Assembly (NCBI RefSeq): GCF_965638725.1
Contig: NC_134962.1
Coordinates: 1,433,501-1,497,500 of the forward strand
Direction of reading: 5' to 3'
DNA from: Aptenodytes patagonicus
Lineage: Eukaryota; Chordata; Aves; Sphenisciformes; Spheniscidae
DNA: 64,000 nucleotides
Shown here: one piece after another, positions 59,201 through 64,000 of the stretch
Layout of the letters: the number at the start of each line of letters is the position of its first letter
How positions within the stretch are numbered: the first letter of the stretch is position 1
Program-made: the position numbers and the translations under genes
The notes under the pieces: model-generated
Databases searched by the model: none
What the model was told of the DNA's origin: nothing
The model's input: the letters and a program-made list of their open reading frames with translations, nothing else

Positions 59201-62200
59201 TCCCACCCTGCGTGGGGTATCAGCTTTTCGTGCTGTTAACTCCGGCTGTTTTCTTATCAAGGACCATTGCTTTTATTTAGCGTGAATTCCCCAGGCTAAT
59301 TCTGTTGCACGGAATAAGCGCTATTTTGCGCTGTTGTTTTTAAAAGAGCTGCCTTTTTGTTCCACTATGGGCCGGGAGATTCGCAGGGAGTTTTGCTGTC
59401 GGTGGCTCCAGGAGAGAGCGTTAGACCTTGCAACGGGCAGCGTTCATCCTGCCCGTCCCCCGAGCTGCATTTTGGGGTGGTTTGCAAGATGCTGAAACAC
59501 GTATAGCTGGTTTGCAGCATGATCTCTGGATCTGGTGTAAGTTGGAGTGTCGGACCCTGCATCCCCGGGGAGCGAGAGCGGCCGCAGAGGTGCTGCGCTG
59601 AGCAGGGGCCTGCTGGTCCCCCCAGCACAGGGACGAGCCGGCACTCCCTGAATCACCCTAACCTCGCTGCCGGTGCCTGTGCACTCGCACTGGTGGTGGC
59701 TGTTAAAAATCTCTGTATAATTGCAAGCCTGGGCTGCGCTATGGAGCCGGGGACTGCGCGTCTCGCTGGGGTGAGGGTGCGGAGATGAACTCTTTGGCTG
59801 TGGGGATCAGCATTTGCAGTTTGTGTCGCTGGGCTCAGCGCCTGTTTCTGATGCCGGGTTATTGCTGCTCAGGGTCTCTCCGGAGCCTGTGCTGCGGCCG
59901 TGTCCCCTCTCCTGGGGCACAAGCTGTTTTCATCAGCTCCGTAAGGATCAACCCACAAGGAAGGGATTCTCCCGCGTTTCTTCTCTGTCCTGCAAGACGT
60001 TCCCCATATTCCTCGTTCTACAAAGATGAAAATAAGGTGGAGGAGATCCCTTCCCCACCCCGTCTCTCAGCTGGCACACGAGACCTGGCTTTGTCTCATC
60101 CACCCTTTGCATGACTTGGGATTTGCAGGCCGGGAGTCGCTGGCAGTGGCACGTCGTCCTCCAGGCCCGCGGGTTTCCTCTCCCGCTGCCGAGGCTCCCG
60201 ATGTTCATTTTTGGGGTTTTTGTCCCCGTGCTGAGCAGGAGCTGCCTTCCCCGCGCGGGGCCGGCCGTGGGCAGCTCTGCTGGCCCCGTCCCTGATGCTT
60301 CTGACATGGAGCAATGAGCCTGCCCGCCCTCTGCCCCGGCTTGGGTCGCTTTCCACCCCCATGTTTTTATGAGATTTCTTCTCTTCTGCTTGCCCTTGCA
60401 GCTTTGCTGTGACTTCTGCCCCATCTATTAGACGGCTTTTAGATTTTAGTAACCTGCTCTTGGTTACTCCCCTGTCTTTCCTGGCCCTCGCGGCTGCCAT
60501 CGTCTTCCTTGCTGGAGAGCGTGCAGTGTGCTCGGGGAGGCGGTTATTCATCTTTGAACGCTTTTCATTTCCTCTCGGTGTGTTTTTCTTGATGCCTAAT
60601 CAATGAGCAGCCGCGGCAGCGAGACGGAACCACCAGAAGGGCCAGGCGTTGCAGGGAGGTGGGGGCCGGGCTGGCGCGGGTCCCACGGGAGGGCAGGGGC
60701 ATCCCCTCTGCGGGAGCGGACCCCTCTGCAAATCACCGGAAAAGCAGAGGTCTTCACTGCTTCTCCCTTTCTTGCATTTCAAATGTGATAAGATAGTCTT
60801 GAATTTCCTCTTGCTTTCATGGCGAGGCTCCCTTCGCAGTGCAGCTGCCCAGCCCGGTCCATGCGATAGTGGTAATTCTGAGTGCAAATAATTCCCTCTG
60901 CCTTTAGACGCAAAGTAGCCACGTACCATGTGGGAGGGTGTTTTCAGCTTTGGTGCTAAGTCTGCCCATCCTGCCTGTCCTTGGCAGCCCGTGGGCACGG
61001 TGAGGCTTTTGGGGAGACTGAAATGGCCCATTGATTCTCTGGGAATAAAGGCAGTGACAATTTATTACCAGTGATTAAATTCAAGCTTGCTTGTTCAAGC
61101 CGCCCTGGGGCAGCCTGGCGAGGCAGAGCCGGTACCCGGCCGGGAGGGGATGCACAGCCCATCATGTTCGTGAGACAGGGGCCCAGGCAGGGTGCAGGAT
61201 GGTGCTCCACCCCTCCACGGGATTTCGGTGCCCACTGGTAGACCTCGGCCGGGCTCCCTGTGGCAGCAGCACGGGGCTGCTCCGAGTTTCTCACCCCTTA
61301 AACCTGCTGGCGCCACGAGAGGCATCCAGCCTCGGCGTGGGCACCAGCCGAGTCTGCAGCAGTGGGAGGAGGAGGAGGAGGAACTGAGCTCGCCAGGCAC
61401 AAGGCTGAATCCAGGCTTCCCCACAGAGCCGTTCCCGGCTGCGAATGCTGGGGCAGGCGCCTGGGGTGCAGCGTGGGGTGCTCGCAGGAGCCCCCGGCAC
61501 GGTACCAGCCCGTGTGCTGGACACACACATGCCGTCTGCGGTGCTGGTACTTGCCTGGTGCTGCATTAACCCCCCAGCGCTGCCGGGGAGAGCAGAGGGA
61601 CCCCTGAGCAGTGCGGCTTTGCATGTGGGTAACTGCTGTGAACAGGGAAAAGCAGGAGGCCACGGTGATGCCGGGTACCACTGGGCTGCCGCGGGCCGGG
61701 GCACGGGGCTTGGGGCTGCGAGAGGGCGAGGAGTTAATCCCCGTGGCCGCAAATCTCCCAAAAGCCCTGCCTGAGAGCTGCTCGGGGAGCACCCTGCGGC
61801 AGGAAAAGCTAGGGACGGGCTGGCCCCCCTGCCCAACTCTGCGGGGCCCCGCAGCCGGAGCCTGGGCTGTGCCGCAGCCCCACATGGCACTGCTGGAGGA
61901 TGCTCCCACCAGTGCCGGGGCCGCGCTCGGCTCTCGCGCTGGATGCTGATTCACGCTGCTGCATTAGCAAAGCCCGCAGCCGCCGCGCATGCTGTCGACT
62001 CGGGAGCAGTTATCCGGCAGGGCAGAGCGCTGCCTCCCTCTGCCCAGGTCCTCCCCTGGCAAATCTGTCCCAGAGGGGAGCAGCAGGACCCCCAGATCCC
62101 AGTCGCTTTATCCCGGGGATGCTGGCACCCCCCTGGCGTGGGGCACCATGCCTGCCGGGGCTGGGGGCTCACCGCGGCTACACATCACTGGATTACTCTG

Positions 62201-63500
62201 CTCCAGCTCTCTGGGCTCTTCAGTTTGGGGATCAGGGAGCGGCGAATCCTCGGCAGAGGAGAGGCCTGGGCTGGCCGTTGTGGGCTTTGGGCATTAGGCA
62301 GGAGGTAGCCTGGAAAAACAGCCCGGGGGTGGCAAATGCAAAAGGCTGCATCGGGGTGAGCTGGCCGTGCTCCCTCCTCCTCTCCTGCCTCTTGTCCTGC
62401 TCCTCGCGCTCCCCTGGACCGTGGCCGAGCAGCACTTAGCGTTTCAAATCACCCATCGATTATCAGCTGGCCGGTCCCATCACTCGTGTTGCTCTGGGCT
62501 GGAGCTGCCAAAATCTGGGACAAATACCGGCATCGTGAATGGGCTTGGGGATGGAGGGGGGAGCACCCGGTGCCCCCAGCCCAGCCGTCCCCGGCAGCCT
62601 GTGAGCGCAGTGGGGCATCACAGCGGTGCCATGGGACGCTCGGCGGGATGGACGTGCTGAGCGGATGCTTTCCGTGGCTCCCCTCCACTGCAGCAGTTCA
62701 CATCCCTGCGTGTGCCCGAGGTGCTGCCTCCTCGAGCAGCTCCCACCGGTTGTTACGAACCTCTGGATCTGGCCTATTTATTTACAGGAAAACAGGCTCT
62801 GTGTTTCCCGAGGGATTAGCTGCTGCTGCCGCATCATGCAGGGATCTGTGCTTCCTTACCTGATTTCACTGGTGAATGGGTGATTCTGACTTAATTAAGG
62901 AAAAGCAGGTGCCCAGCCCGCTGCGGGGACAGCCGCCTGCCCGGGCAGAAACTCGGCGAGGTCTGGGGCTGGGTGTCAGAGCCCTCGTCCCATCTCTGCC
63001 CCGAGTAATGCCACTACTGCAGGCGCCCTGCATCCCTGCGGCAGACCTGCCTTCCCCAGTGGGGACGGGGACGGGGACCTGGGGTCATGGGAAAGCTTGT
63101 CCCGAGCCTGGAGACTGGTGGGAAAGGGGCTTTAGGCCAAGGGGATGGAGCAAGAGCGTGTTGTAGGAAACTGCCCACTGGGAAGGAAGATGAACAGCAC
63201 AAGCGTGGGCCTTACAAATGGAGAAAGCCCTCATCCTGCACCCGCAGCGTGCCCTGTCGGGGCAGGACCCTGGGCATGCAGCATCCCGGTGTTCCCCCTG
63301 TTCCCCCCCGTGGGGGGCAGGCAGGGAGTGGACCCCAGATGTGCAGGGGATGCAGTCCACATCTGTCCCCATACAGCTGGCCCCAGGGTCTAAACTGATG
63401 CCCCGGTGCAGGGGCTCACCCCTGCACCAGCACTTTGCACGGCTCCCATCTCACCGGGGCCGTTTCCCTGCCTTCACCTCCTCTCTCTGTTGCATCTAAC
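56260..63500. other. SNPH: Presumed SNPH intron 1
   Basis: No exon, RNA gene or mobile element recognised. The sequence is GC-rich with small AT-richer pockets (for example 57,290-57,410 and 59,225-59,350) that could be regulatory. A run of about 14 G is at 56,588-56,601. That this is intron and not intergenic depends on the CpG island at 55.1-55.9 kb being the SNPH promoter. Confidence 0.4.
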
Positions 63501-63540
63501 CCGCAGTTCCCCCGCGCCCAGGACCCGCAGCACCGCGGCA

Positions 63541-63584
63541 ATGTCTCTGCCGGGGAGCAGACGCTCGTCTACCGGATCGCGAAG
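63541..63584 (+). CDS. SNPH: Syntaphilin, first coding exon (partial; gene continues past window)
   Basis: Syntaphilin anchors mitochondria to axonal microtubules and also binds syntaxin-1. The exon encodes MSLPGSRRSSTGSR and ends with two bases of the next codon at a donor (GAAG|GTGAAT, GT at 63,585). This matches the mammalian N-terminus MAMSLPGSRR, except that the bird-side Met aligns with the third mammalian residue; the two codons before it read Ala-Ala. The best acceptor is TCTAACCCGCAG, which would start the exon at 63,507, though two nearer CAGs are possible. The frame stays open upstream across this acceptor. The coiled-coil body and C-terminal membrane anchor lie outside the window. 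Location downstream of RAD21L1 on the same strand agrees with human synteny. Confidence 0.88.
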
Positions 63585-64000
63585 GTGAATATGCTTCGGC
63601 CCCTGGGCCCGGGCACCGGTGCCCGCCCGGCACTTCTCCCAGCTGGCAGCAGGGAGGGAACGATCCCCACCTACGCCACGAGCTGCCACTTTGCAGCACA
63701 AACCCCCAGCCCGGCTTTCAGGGCGTTGCATGTCGCTGCCCGCCGCACAGCACTTCCCCGTCCGTGCATGCAGCCCCCTGAGCGCTGCACCCCCTGTCCC
63801 TCTCTGTCCATCTCTGCCGCAGCCGGGACCAACCCCTCTGTCCGTCCAGGCAAAGGCAGGCAGTGGTGGAGGGCCCCGGCCCCGGGCGGCCGCACAGGGG
63901 CGCTGGGGTTGGGGCGGTGAAGCTGGTAGGTGTGTTAGCCCTTGAAAAGCATCTCCTTGAGCTGCAGTGATAAAGAGCAAGAGGGAAAAAAGAAAGAAAA

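Overview
The window is vertebrate nuclear DNA, most likely from a bird. It carries four interrupted protein-coding genes, in the same order and relative orientation that I recall for human chromosome 20p13: PSMF1 (+), TMEM74B (-), RAD21L1 (+) and the start of SNPH (+). The bird assignment rests on compact introns, very GC-rich CpG-island genes, abundant short minisatellites as on microchromosomes, and a CR1-type LINE 3' end at about 40.7-41.0 kb. A non-avian reptile cannot be excluded. There is no bacterial, plasmid or phage content.

Layout. 1-17.4 kb: no gene found; GC-rich flank with short AT-rich islands that look like candidate non-coding elements, plus simple tandem repeats. 17.4-26.0 kb: PSMF1, seven coding exons, complete, 271 aa, with CpG-island start and poly(A) signal. 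26.0-30.3 kb: intergenic, with a few unexplained open stretches and one exon-like sequence just 3' of TMEM74B. 30.9-32.3 kb: TMEM74B, one intronless coding segment of 161 aa on the minus strand, extremely GC-rich, with a 37-bp minisatellite on its 5' side. 32.3-36.9 kb: intergenic. 36.9-52.4 kb: RAD21L1, thirteen coding exons, complete, 570 aa. A CpG island and a roughly 58-bp minisatellite lie directly upstream, and the gene body is an AT-rich block between GC-rich flanks. 52.4-55.0 kb: intergenic. 55.0-64.0 kb: CpG island and 5' part of SNPH; the first coding exon is at 63,541 and the gene runs off the right edge.

The genes do not form a pathway. They are a proteasome regulator, a small two-pass membrane protein, a meiotic cohesin kleisin and a neuronal mitochondrial anchor, kept together as an old vertebrate synteny block. 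I reconstructed exons by reading splice sites, checking that codon phase carries across each junction, and comparing products with the families as I know them; no alignment was run.

The points most worth a second look are: a Tyr-to-Phe change in the C-terminal HbYX-like tail of PSMF1; an in-frame 42-nt cassette-like exon in RAD21L1; a minisatellite made of splice-acceptor-like units next to the RAD21L1 start exon; the sharp base-composition switch at that point; and an orphan lysine-rich exon-like sequence at 30.3 kb. I did not find evidence of a wholly new biological system.
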